DNA of 64,000 nt from Melastoma dodecandrum. Its lineage: Eukaryota; Streptophyta; Magnoliopsida; Myrtales; Melastomataceae. The stretch is from contig JARUPY010000606.1 in the NCBI GenBank assembly GCA_029817715.1, positions 3,100,001 through 3,164,000 of the forward strand, read 5' to 3'. Both the position numbers and the translations under genes were made by a program. The first letter of the stretch is position 1, and every line of letters begins with the position of its first letter. Below the pieces are notes generated by a model. It made no database searches and was not told where the DNA came from. It worked only from the letters and a program-made list of their open reading frames with translations. Positions 34,874 through 44,504 of this stretch are shown in pieces.

Positions 34874-37214
34874 ATGACAAGGATGAGCTCGGGAGAGAGC
34901 GTTGATCGTAGTTCGGACCCTGTTGTGCAGGAGCTCGACCGCTTGCAGAACCTGCTCCAGGGTGAGCGGCCGAGTGTTTATGCCGGGATAGGATTAATGT
35001 TTAGCTTTCGCCCAAGGTTCTTACAAAGGCTTGACGTGCATCACAGACAGGGATAGAGAACTGGGGAATTGTCTGGGAGAAATCGAATCTTTGAAAACTG
35101 CGGAAGTTCTCAAGGACAAAGCCGTCGAAGAGGTACGGTAACCGAACGAGGGATGCATTAGGCCCCTGATAACTGTATCTTTATAGACCTTGTTTTCGCG
35201 TGCTGGTGACAGTTTCCTGTAACAGCTGAAGCTTCACGTGAACACGCTCAAGGAGAAGCTGGGAATCGCCGAAGACCTCCTGGAACAACGGGTTGATACA
35301 TACCGAATGTTTCTGGGGTTAGCGAAACGTGTGTTCTTATGCCACAACTTTGTAATATGCAGAATCTGGAAGTAAGAAAGCTGGCTGGCGAAAAGAGAGA
35401 CGCGGTCGTGGAGCTGTATGCGGCGGAATCGACTCTTAGAAGGGTGTGCACCGACCAAAAGGACGAGGAGCTACCTCCTATGGAGTCCGTGATTGCGCCG
35501 CTGGAGGCAGAGATTAAAATGCAGAAGAATGAGGTAATTGAAATCCATGGCTAAATTCGAAAAGCCTTAAACAGGATGCCCCCAATTTGGTGCCCCTGGG
35601 CGTGGTAGATTGCAGCACTGCAGGAAGACAAGAAGGCTCTGCAACGTCTCACCAAGTCGAAAGAGCTTGCACTGCTAGAAGCTGAGAGAATCCTGCGAAG
35701 TGCTTTGGAGAGGGCCCTGATCGTCGAGGAGGTGCAGAACCATAACTACGAGCTGAAGCGACAGATTGAAATCTGCCTGGTACAACTCGGGGATAATCCA
35801 TGGTCTTCTCGTTGAGAAATTGTCTAAATGTTGCTCGTCACCTTCATGTGTCATTTTCCTCTTTCAGGAGGAGAACAAAATCCTCGAGAAAAATTATCGC
35901 CAGAAGGTAATGGAGGTGGAGAAGCTGAGCCAAACCATACAAGAATTGGAGGAGGCCATTCTAGTCAGTGGAGCAACGGCTAATGCAGTCCGCGACTATA
36001 GGCGGCAGATATCTGAACTCAATGTAAATAACTGAACTCATGATTCTGAGTATCACCCGGTTATTACCATGCCTAATTTTGTAACAATCCTCAGGAAGAA
36101 AAGAGAACCCTTGAAAGGGAGCTTGCCAGAGCCAAAGTATCAGCCAACCGAGTCGCTACTGTTGTGGCAAATGAATGGAAAGATGAAAACGATAAAGTGA
36201 TGCCTGTTAGGCAATGGCTTGAAGAACGAAGGTTGTTGCAGGTACAGCTCCACTCTCGATCTATTCTTAGCGGCGCTCCAACCATCACGCACCTCTTGTC
36301 ATGCAGGCAGAGATGCAGAGGCTAAGAGACAAGCTTGCCATATCGGAGAGGACAGCCAAGGCTGAGGCACAACTGAAGGTTGGTCAGAACACCTCGACAG
36401 ATTCTGGTTATTTTCTATGTTCTGATCTTCATTTGGAACGATTCCAGGATAAACTGAAGTTGCGGCTGAGGACATTAGAGGAAGGCCTGAGGAATACTAC
36501 AATTACAGGAGAGAACACAAGTCCTATATCCGGGACAGTGAAATCACAAAAGCCCAATGGAATATTCGGATTCTTGACGAACAACAACGGGCTCAAGAAG
36601 AGATCAACATCACAGCCACGGGGTTCTAGTATTCATGGCTCCCCTTCGAGGCAGCCCAGTCCTCAAGTCGAAGAGCTGATGATAAAGAGAGGTAGATGGG
36701 TATCTAGAAGCAAAGTGGCGGATATAACAGGAAAGGAAGTATCTAGAAGCAAAGTGGTGGATCTACCAGGAAAGGAAAATGCCGAAGCCATGGCCAACTT
36801 AGATGCCGGGGCAAATAAGTCCAATGATAAGGCAATGGATGGAAAAGACATGGTCTCTGGGTTTCTGTATGATAGACTCCAGAAGGAAATCATCAATTTG
36901 AGAAAGTCTTCTGATGTCAAGGATACCGTTCTGACTGAAAAAGACCAGGAAATTCAGGTCCATAACTTGCCATTTCCTGTTGCCTTAGTTCTTTGCGTCT
37001 CCTGCAGACAAACAGCCGTGCAGACAAACAGCTGGGTAACCTCAAATGTTTCGTTCAGATGCTCGTGAAAAAGGTCGACATGCTGACCAAAGCTGTCGAA
37101 GTGGAGTCAAGGAAGACAAGGAGAGAAGCAGCTGCGAGAGAGAAAGAAGCCTCGCCATCGAACACAGATGGCGACAGAAAGAGTATTAGCAGATCAACAA
37201 CCTCCAGAAGGTAA
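34874..37214 (+). CDS. MAP70.5: Microtubule-associated protein 70, MAP70-5-like
   Basis: Ten exons join in phase (34874-34961, 35047-35132, 35226-35291, 35363-35533, 35609-35779, 35868-36023, 36095-36241, 36307-36378, 36448-36957, 37008-37214) to 557 residues. The protein is mostly coiled coil, with the family's conserved blocks PPMESVIAPLEAEIKMQKNE, ERILRSALERALIVEEVQN, KVMEVEKLSQTIQELEEAIL and KVMPVRQWLEERRLLQAEM. MAP70 proteins bind cortical microtubules; MAP70-5 is linked to secondary wall patterning in vessels. The large ninth exon codes a Ser/Lys-rich variable region that includes a near-duplicate (VSRSKVADITGKE / VSRSKVVDLPGKE). No break is seen. It is a little longer than AtMAP70-5 (about 513). 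Confidence 0.93.
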
Positions 37215-37902
37215 AGTTAATGGTTCACATTAAGTTTTATTCCGATTAACCTCTTTTCAGCTTACACGATTTCTTTTGGAAAATCCCTCAGGGTAATCAA
37301 GGCTTGACATCAAGCTCTTTGTTTCATATATTACCGCAATGTCTTGTGAATTTTCATTCGTGCATACCAGAGGAGTGCGCTGCTATGTAAACTTTTCATT
37401 GGTTCAGTGTTTCAGTGACTTACTGTGATGTAAATGTGATCTGGGAAAACAGTCACCAATCTGTACATCCTATGTTGAATTGAGAGCAAGCAACGCCCTG
37501 CTAGTTTTCATTAACAACATCAAAATCTCGCCATCTTTTATCAAACCTGCGGATAAACCATCGCTTCTACTTCGATCCTTTATTAACTTCTATAAAGATA
37601 CAGGGTTAATATGCCTGATGATGATCCTCGAATGACTCCTGTGTGGTGTAGCTGCCATCTGTCTCCCACTGTATGTTGAGGCAGAAAATCCAGTCCGGCT
37701 CATGGTTGGATAACTGGAATTCCTACAACAGCACACAGAATGGTCACGTGTATGTTCGAGTTATTGGCGCAACAAAAATAAATTAGGATGGGAACTCTAT
37801 TTTTATCGAAACCTCGGAAGACAGCGTTGACTGCTGAAGGCGCTGAAAGATATGTGCTCAGGATATCAGGTCGTGGATAATGGGTGGTTCGAGGAAGATT
37901 TC
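37215..37902. other. Convergent 3' region
   Basis: MAP70 (+) and the PPR gene (-) converge here. It should contain both 3' UTRs; no other feature is seen. Confidence 0.45.
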
Positions 37903-39963
37903 TCATTTGAGGGAAGTTCTGGACTCCAACCAGGATGCAGCTGCAACCTTTGTCGTCAGAAACCATCCAACCTTATCAGGGGCCTCATGGAACGGAGCGC
38001 TCAGTTCTTTCAAGTGCGACTCAAAAACAGTCGCCAAGCCCCTGTCGGAATATCTGTGCTTACCATGCCCGGTGTTAATCCCGAGCAACGGAGGAAGCTC
38101 CTCCCCTGCTTCTAATGCTTTCTTCAAATCATTGATCCAAACATGCAGTGACGTCAGAGCCGCCCCAAGTGATAAGCTCTTCACATGTAGCGACCACTGA
38201 GTCTCAGACCTGGATTGTAAGTCCGTGTATATCTCAAGCTTAAGTCCCAAATCCAGCAGCTCACAGGCCCTCTCCAAGAGATTGATATTCACACAGAGAT
38301 CCATCAAGCAATTGCAGTAAGCCTTCTTCACATCAGGACCCGCCGACCTGAGAAGCTCCAATGCCTCTTCCTTGAACTTCGATTCCCCGTTGCCCTCCTC
38401 CATGAGATGTCTGATCACACTGCCCAGCTTAGGGTTAGCCTTCTCGATACAGCAGATTAGCTTTTCCAGGTCTTCCTTTGGTATATGTGTCATTGCATTC
38501 AAGAGACACCCACAAAACCTTTCATCTGGAGAAATACCTAACTCTGTAAGTCGATTAAAGGTTTTAACCACATCATTTGCACGTTGGGCCTTTCCATAGC
38601 ATTGAATCAGGGAGGTCAACACAAAAATGTTAGGCTCAAAACCGGCTTCTATCATTTCATTCAGAGTAGCCTCCACCTGCTGGACCTTCCCATGGCAAGA
38701 GTATACCGTGATCATAGATGAAAATGTCCAACTATCGGGCTCACATTTCCGAGATTTCTTCATTTCCTCGAAAAGCTCAACTGCTGCTTCTTCAAAACCC
38801 AAATCAGCACACATTGCCAAAAGAGTGTTGAAGAGGACAACATTGAGCTCCATCCCCTTTTCCTTCATCTCTCTGTATATAGCAAGAGCATCTTCGCCAT
38901 ACCGAGCCTTACCGTATGCCCGTAAAAGAGCAGCATAAGTCACCCAATTAGGAGAAAACCCACTGTTGATCAACTCTTTATGGAGAATCTTAGCTTGCCA
39001 TGGCCTCTTGGCTCTGCCCATTGCATCCAACAACGTGTTAAATATTACCAAATTCGGCTTAACACCAAGAGCCTTCATCTCCTCATAAACATTCAAGCAC
39101 CCATCAAAGTTCCTTGCCTGACCGTATATCTTGATCAATGTCGAGAAAGTAATGGCGTCTAACCGCCACTTTTCTGTCCTAGCACAATCATAAAGGCTCA
39201 GAGCCATATCAATATTACCGGTCCTGCCATACACGTCGATCATAGTAGAGTATGTAACATCATCGGGATTACACCCAAAATCGGACATCTTCTCGAACCA
39301 CTCCACGGCCTTACCCGGCAATGAGCAGAGCCTCGCACAGCTAATAATGGTCGAGAACGTAACGTTATCCGGCCTCAACCCCCTCTCGAGCATATCACCG
39401 AACAACTTCTCGGCCCTGTCTAAGTCCTTGCACTTCCTAAACACCTTCATCGTCACATTATACAAAATCACCTCCTTCCTGATCTTCATCCGCTGTTGAA
39501 AGAACTTCAAAACAAGCACAGCATTCTCCGCATTACTCATGTTATTAAGCAAAACAACAGCATCCTGCTCCACTATCCTATCGACTACCCCGGTCAGAAT
39601 CCCAGCAACCTCCCCCTCGGTGGAACCGCACGAATTCAACGACCCGGCCAGCCCGACGAGGAAAGAGTACCTCGCGTCGTAGGACTGCTGCTTCAGCTTC
39701 GACGCCCTGGGACTATTCGGGTTGACCCAGACATAACTTTTGGATGTATTCCCCTCCTTCACCACCTGGGACTGATCTCCGGTAGATCCCGCAGATGGGT
39801 CCCGAGTTTCCCGAGTAAGGATGGCGCTGGCGACCGAAAGATTGGATCTTGACGGTAAGTGAACGGAGCCGAGGCCATGGGGGAAGTTAAAGGTCGTTGG
39901 TTTCTTGTGGATGAAGGATGACGGCGAAGAGCAGATGAGATGGAACTGCCAATGGCATAACAT
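37903..39963 (-). CDS. SVR7: Chloroplast PPR-SMR protein, SVR7-like
   Basis: A single-exon 686-residue protein. The N-terminus (1-60) is rich in Ser, Thr and basic residues with few acids, as a chloroplast transit peptide should be. P-type PPR repeats run from about residue 165 to 505, with repeated forms such as RPDNVTFSTIISCARL, NPDDVTYSTMIDVYGR and KPNLVIFNTLLDAMGR. The C-terminus (about 590-680) is an SMR domain with INTGHGKHRY (the GxGxH element) and ends WLESRTSLK. PPR repeats read RNA bases; SMR domains resemble MutS-linked nucleases. Arabidopsis SVR7 (At4g16390, about 702 residues) is needed for chloroplast atpB/E RNA handling and translation. Synteny with ADA2b and the metal-binding gene supports SVR7 over its paralogue. 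Confidence 0.92.
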   Translation of the reverse strand: MLCHWQFHLICSSPSSFIHKKPTTFNFPHGLGSVHLPSRSNLSVASAILTRETRDPSAGSTGDQSQVVKEGNTSKSYVWVNPNSPRASKLKQQSYDARYSFLVGLAGSLNSCGSTEGEVAGILTGVVDRIVEQDAVVLLNNMSNAENAVLVLKFFQQRMKIRKEVILYNVTMKVFRKCKDLDRAEKLFGDMLERGLRPDNVTFSTIISCARLCSLPGKAVEWFEKMSDFGCNPDDVTYSTMIDVYGRTGNIDMALSLYDCARTEKWRLDAITFSTLIKIYGQARNFDGCLNVYEEMKALGVKPNLVIFNTLLDAMGRAKRPWQAKILHKELINSGFSPNWVTYAALLRAYGKARYGEDALAIYREMKEKGMELNVVLFNTLLAMCADLGFEEAAVELFEEMKKSRKCEPDSWTFSSMITVYSCHGKVQQVEATLNEMIEAGFEPNIFVLTSLIQCYGKAQRANDVVKTFNRLTELGISPDERFCGCLLNAMTHIPKEDLEKLICCIEKANPKLGSVIRHLMEEGNGESKFKEEALELLRSAGPDVKKAYCNCLMDLCVNINLLERACELLDLGLKLEIYTDLQSRSETQWSLHVKSLSLGAALTSLHVWINDLKKALEAGEELPPLLGINTGHGKHRYSDRGLATVFESHLKELSAPFHEAPDKVGWFLTTKVAAASWLESRTSLK

Positions 39964-40339
39964 TCTTTCCCTTCCCTTGCCTTCCCCTCCTGTTCCACGC
40001 TACGTTGCCTTATCAACTGACAGACCGACCGACGCCGTTTTCCGACTGAACACATGGAAAAGATCGTCGTAGGTTTCATCCTCAGGCCCAGTGTAACGTT
40101 GTCGGGGCTTTTTATCGTGGGCTTGTTTGTGGTTCGACCAATTACCGCTATTTGTAGTAACAGGAGCAAATCGATTGTGTAAGCCTTTTTTATTTTATTA
40201 ACGGTAACAGGAAGTAATGCAAGAGCCACCAAAAATGGACTGAAGCGGGGATGAGACATGAACTGCTTTTGTAGGATCAATCAACACACGGGTGTGTATT
40301 GGTTTGGCGCCAAATGAGAATCCCGTCCATCATTTTTTG
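39964..40339. other. PPR gene upstream region
   Basis: 376 bp holding the promoter of the PPR gene and the 3' UTR of the next minus-strand gene. No separate gene. Confidence 0.45.
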
Positions 40340-41381
40340 TCACATAATGCTGCAGCCCGACGCGTTCTCCTCGCTGAAGTAATCGCAGCGGTTGACATAG
40401 TATCCCTGGTTCCTGTCTGGGAAGTTGTAAGCTGCTGGCTGAGTGTAGCCATTGTACCACATCGGAGCCTGCCCGTACCCGTGATAACATGGCCCACCTT
40501 CGTGGCAGCAGCAGCACATTCCCGTCGGGTACATTGGGACTTGCCCGGTTGGAGTCAGCTGGGGGTAGCCCTGTACGACGGGATCCAGAAGGGTAGGAGC
40601 CAGGGCGAGGGACGGCTCCTGCATCTTTGGTGCAGGAGCTGGGGCAGGTGTGGGTGCAGGGGTTGGGGCAGGAGCCTTTGGCGCCGGAGCAGGAGGGGGG
40701 GCCTGTTCAGGTGGTTTGGCTGCTTCTTTCACTGGCTCCACGAACGCTACCTTCGGCTTCTCGGCTTTCGGCGGTTCCTTGGGTTTCTCTGCAGGCTTTG
40801 GTTTCTCTGGCTCCTTCTTCTTCTCGGGTTCTACGGGCTTGTCCGCCGGTTTTGGTTTCTCCGGCTCCTTTTTCTCAGGTTCCTTGGGCTTCTCCACTGG
40901 CTTCGGCTTCTCCGGGTCCTTGGGCTTATCTGGCAAGATCTCGATGCTCTCAACTGTGTCCCCAGCCTTGCAAGCTATCCTCTCCATGATCTTCTCAGGG
41001 CTGCAGCACACCACCGTGATCGTCACCGTGTTCTGCTTCTCGTTGTACACCTGGTCTCGAATTTCTCTCATCCGCAAACAAAAGAACACAACTAAGCTCC
41101 CATGACGACCAGGTGAGCATTAACAACGAAATCTGCAGATCGAAGAACATCAGATGGAGGGGGGAGGGCGGCTCACGGGGACAACAGCAGAGGACTTTCT
41201 TGATCTTCCTGTAGCACTTGTAGCATTGCAGGTTCACCTTCATCACCATTTTTGTGACCTTGCATAACATAACAAAACCCAGAATCATCAAACTCCCTCA
41301 TCAACATGACAGTAAACACACATTACCCGACACGGATTAGAGTTAAAGAAGAAGGAAATCGGGAACCTTTGGATCCGCCAT
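40340..41381 (-). CDS. Heavy-metal-associated (HMA-domain) proline/lysine-rich protein with CaaX end
   Basis: Three exons (41367-41381, 41177-41258, 40340-41064) join in phase to 273 residues. The first exon codes only MADPK. The HMA-like fold covers about residues 6-75, with the metal-site motif CYKCYRK and the conserved VVCCSPEKIMERI. A long low-complexity tract (about 85-185) repeats EKPKP/EPEKK units and then Ala-Pro runs. The C-terminal third is Tyr/Cys-rich (GMCCCCHEGGPCYHGYG) and the last four residues are CSIM, a farnesylation-type CaaX box. This makes it a HIPP-like protein that may bind soft metals and attach to membranes. The acceptor of exon 3 (GATGAGAG) is not pyrimidine-rich, but the joined frame matches relatives (PQIRDQ). 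Its position matches At4g16380. Confidence 0.87.
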
Positions 41382-41909
41382 GGGTGAGGAGCAGAAGGAG
41401 AGCAGTTGGGGGATGGTGGACTGATTGATTATTTGTCCTGTCGTAAGGGGAGGCACACAGAAGATAATTCTCGTATGGCTGCCCCTTTTCCATAAACTCC
41501 CCCAGGCTCCCTGTACCGCCAATCCTACGTAGCCACGTGTCATTCTGAAAGAATTTCATTCACATGGGATGCTTTTTTTTTTTTTTTTTAGTGTTTCGGT
41601 TTTTGTGCTGGAGATCGGCCGATCGAGTAAAAGAGTATGTAAAGTGATGTCAAAGTAAGACGTAAAATTGATGGTATATCAATAAATATGAAGTGTGGGG
41701 GGTGGTGGTCCATTCCCGCTGACAAATATTAAAATGAAAGGGATGGATGGGAGAGTCTAGCTCCTTTTTACCGGTGGTAAGGAAAATATTTTGTATTTTA
41801 AGGTGTGAGTTTGGGAAATTCCCCATTTACGGTGGTCCTATTTTTGTCTTTTTCCAAAAAATCAATTTAGCCCAAAAGGTTTGACAGATTCGTCAATTAA
41901 GTCCTTGAA
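41382..41909. other. Junction zone between metal-binding gene promoter and pararetrovirus
   Basis: This holds the minus-strand promoter of the HMA gene, a T-rich tract at 41571-41590 and then AT-rich sequence up to the first viral ATG at 41910. The last 70 bases contain a motif (TTGACAGATTCGTCAATTAAG) that resembles common plant repeat ends, so the host-virus border may lie here. I cannot place it exactly. Confidence 0.4.
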
Positions 41910-43607
41910 ATGGCTGGAGAAGGAAAATCTTCGGGAAATCCTTCTGGGACTCCATCGAGATTGGAGTTCGTTCCAGAGGCTAGATTATCTCCTTTTGGAG
42001 TTAGCAAGAGTATAAATGATATTTTAACTCAGCTAACAATTCAGGGGAGCAATGAAAGTCTAGAAAGCCGAAACCAAATGGCAAAGGAAGTAGGCACCAT
42101 TGTTAATTCAATGTTAGACGCTCTGGAAAGAGAGAGAGATTTAAAAAGGCCTGAAGCCGAGGCTACCTCTGGACTGGAAAGTACAACAGGAAAACCAGTC
42201 GAAAGATTGAATCTGGGAGGGAGAAATCCCAAACAGAATCAAGGCAAGAGTGTGGATGAGATGTATAGAGAGTCAGTAGCTCCTTTCATTTCAGACTCAC
42301 AAAAGCGAAGTGCAAACTTGAACTCCCAGAGCGGGGAGTTGGCAAAAGACTTAAGGAAAGCCTTAGGTCTGGCAGAAGATACCCCAGTTCATTTAGACAA
42401 CAGAATGTTTAATGAACTGGTAACTGCGAAAAGGGAAATTTACAGGCCTGATTATCCACATCGGACTAAACAAGAGTTTGTCCCAAGGGATAATGTTTTA
42501 AAGCCAATAATTACCCCTGGTGCTTTTCTGGACATTGATTGTGAGAAGCACGTATCTGAAAAGATAGATGAGTGGTTATCACTTATTCGGATGACGGCGT
42601 CTGCGGGAGGAGTTCCTCCTGGAGCAGTCTAAGAATTGTGTGTGGCAGCCCTCATGGGTACAGCGCAAAAATACTGGAAAACCTTAGTGGCACACACAGA
42701 CATTAAGGAAAAGATAGATCAAGCGCTGACGGTTGATGGAGTATTGGCAATAGTAGCTGATGCCCTGAAACGTGAGTTATGTGGTTTCTCATTATCCACT
42801 GAAACTGTGGAAAAGGAGCAGTCATTGACCGCTCTAGTTAAACTACAGATCTGTGATATGTGCTGGTTTGATAGCTACATATGTGAATTCTAGAAGTATT
42901 ATTACAATCTGGATGTAGTATCACAACAGTTCATATTAGGAACCTTTTTTGCAAAACTTCCCGAACCTTGGCCGGAAGTGGCGCAAAAGGCATATGAATT
43001 ACTTCTGAGTGAGGAGAAAATTGTTTCTGGACTCGGAGGAAAAATTTAGGCGGTGAAGTATGCAATGCGTAAAGCATGTACTGAGCTCCAGGTAAAAGAG
43101 GCAGCTAAGAAGCTACCTTACCTAAACAAGAGCTGTTGTTCTCAGATAGAGTATGTGTCTGGAAGGTACGGATGCGATACGCGCAGTACTCCAGGAGACT
43201 CTCTGAAGAGAAGGAACTTTCCTCGTAAGAGGAAGTTTGTTGGGTACAACAAGAAGAAGGTTTGGCCCAAGAAGGACTTCCAGCGTAAGCAAAAAGGGGG
43301 TCCTGCTTACAAACCAAGAAGGTTTGTAAGGAGAAGGGATAACCTGAAGGATAAAGATAGGATCGATGCTTTCAAGAGAAAGCATGGCAGATAGCCTAAA
43401 TGTCCTAAAGGGAAACCCTTGAGCAGCTGTAATTGCTGCTGGTTTTGTGGTTCAAAAGACCACAAAGCAGATAGTTGTCCAAAGAAGAACCAAAGGAGAG
43501 AAAGACTCCGTATGGTCTTCCTGGATGACAGGAGTCAAAAGGAAGAAGTCCTTGCTTATGAACCAATAGATGAGCAAGAGATTTCCGACTTAGACTCGGA
43601 AGTATAA
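41910..43607 (+). pseudogene. Capsid-like region with CCHC zinc knuckle (pararetroviral)
   Basis: One frame runs from ATG 41910 to TAA 43605-43607 and is interrupted by TAA 42630-42632, TAG 42891-42893, TAG near 43047 and TAG 43392-43394, with no frameshift. The start is hydrophilic and helical. The middle (about 42640-43050) has the alpha-helical look of a capsid core. A strongly basic tract rich in Lys/Arg (43200-43390) precedes a C-x2-C-x4-H-x4-C knuckle at 43437-43478. A basic tract before a knuckle is the layout of caulimovirid coat proteins. An acidic segment follows the knuckle. Confidence 0.8.
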
Positions 43608-43622
43608 TCGATTTATGAGATT

Positions 43623-44480
43623 GTGTCTGATTATGATACAGACTCAGATGAAGATTCAGTTCTCTGGACCGAACATCTGTTCATGATGCGAGCAGAAAGA
43701 GAAGGAGATGGGGATGAGTTGGTTCCTCTGGAAACAACGAATCAGGTATTGGAGGAAACCCACCAGTACGAAGATCCATCCCAGTCAATCCTGGAATGGA
43801 GGTTGCCAAATGCCAATGCAAGAGAAACTTATGAAGTATCGAGATTTAGGTTTAGATCCACCATAGATATCTCACAGACAGAGGCGACGGCACAAGTCAC
43901 GAGCACCGAGCTTGAGACTTTGGATATCCCACTCTTGAATGTACAACGCATAAGAGATACCATGCGTAACGCAAGAGGTGTATATAACTATATACACATT
44001 GGGTTAATCCAGATAGGATTAGTCCCGCTGTTTCATTTACCAGCGGATAGTCCTGTGGTAGCAGCAGTAATCGATAAACGATGGAGAGAGTTTAGAGATC
44101 AGCTGATATCAGGCGTACAGGCCAACCTTGCACATGGTCCTGTATGGTTCCAAGTCCATCCAAACTTTATGATGGCTTTGAACGATCGCTGTTTGGGGAC
44201 TTCATTGACCTTAAGAATCAAGTCGATGAATATGGATCGTATGAATCCCCAGGCCAAGTATTTGGCGTATCATACTAGGGTAATTTACCGATTGGTAAAC
44301 ACTACTAGTCCTGGTGTGAGGAACATCTCTAGACTTACAGAGTTGTTCGAGGAAGGTCATAACAACTACCAGCAGTTCCATAGGCGAGAGGTGAATCCAT
44401 TAGAATTAACCTGGCCAAGGAGTTGGGTTATGACTGAACCTGGTAGTAGCTCTAGGCCCATAAGTGCGGCAAACATCTGA
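43623..44480 (+). pseudogene. Movement protein domain (30K superfamily), pararetroviral
   Basis: Same frame as the capsid-like region, open for 285 codons to TGA 44478-44480. An acidic start is followed by a domain with the hallmarks of caulimovirid movement proteins: the strand YNYIHIGLIQIGLVPLF near 43985, a conserved D/R-rich turn after it, the strand FQVHPNFMMALND near 44150, and a closing tyrosine-rich strand near 44280 (YHTRVIYRLVNTT). Such proteins open plasmodesmata for virus movement. Its place after the capsid-like region, not before it, is notable. Confidence 0.8.
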
Positions 44481-44504
44481 CAGAGGGGTAATGAAATTAC
44501 TCTT

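Noticed and set aside
40627..41105. Plus-strand Gly/Ser/Leu-rich open frames over the metal-binding gene
   Set aside because: They are antisense shadows of the Pro/Lys-rich coding region.
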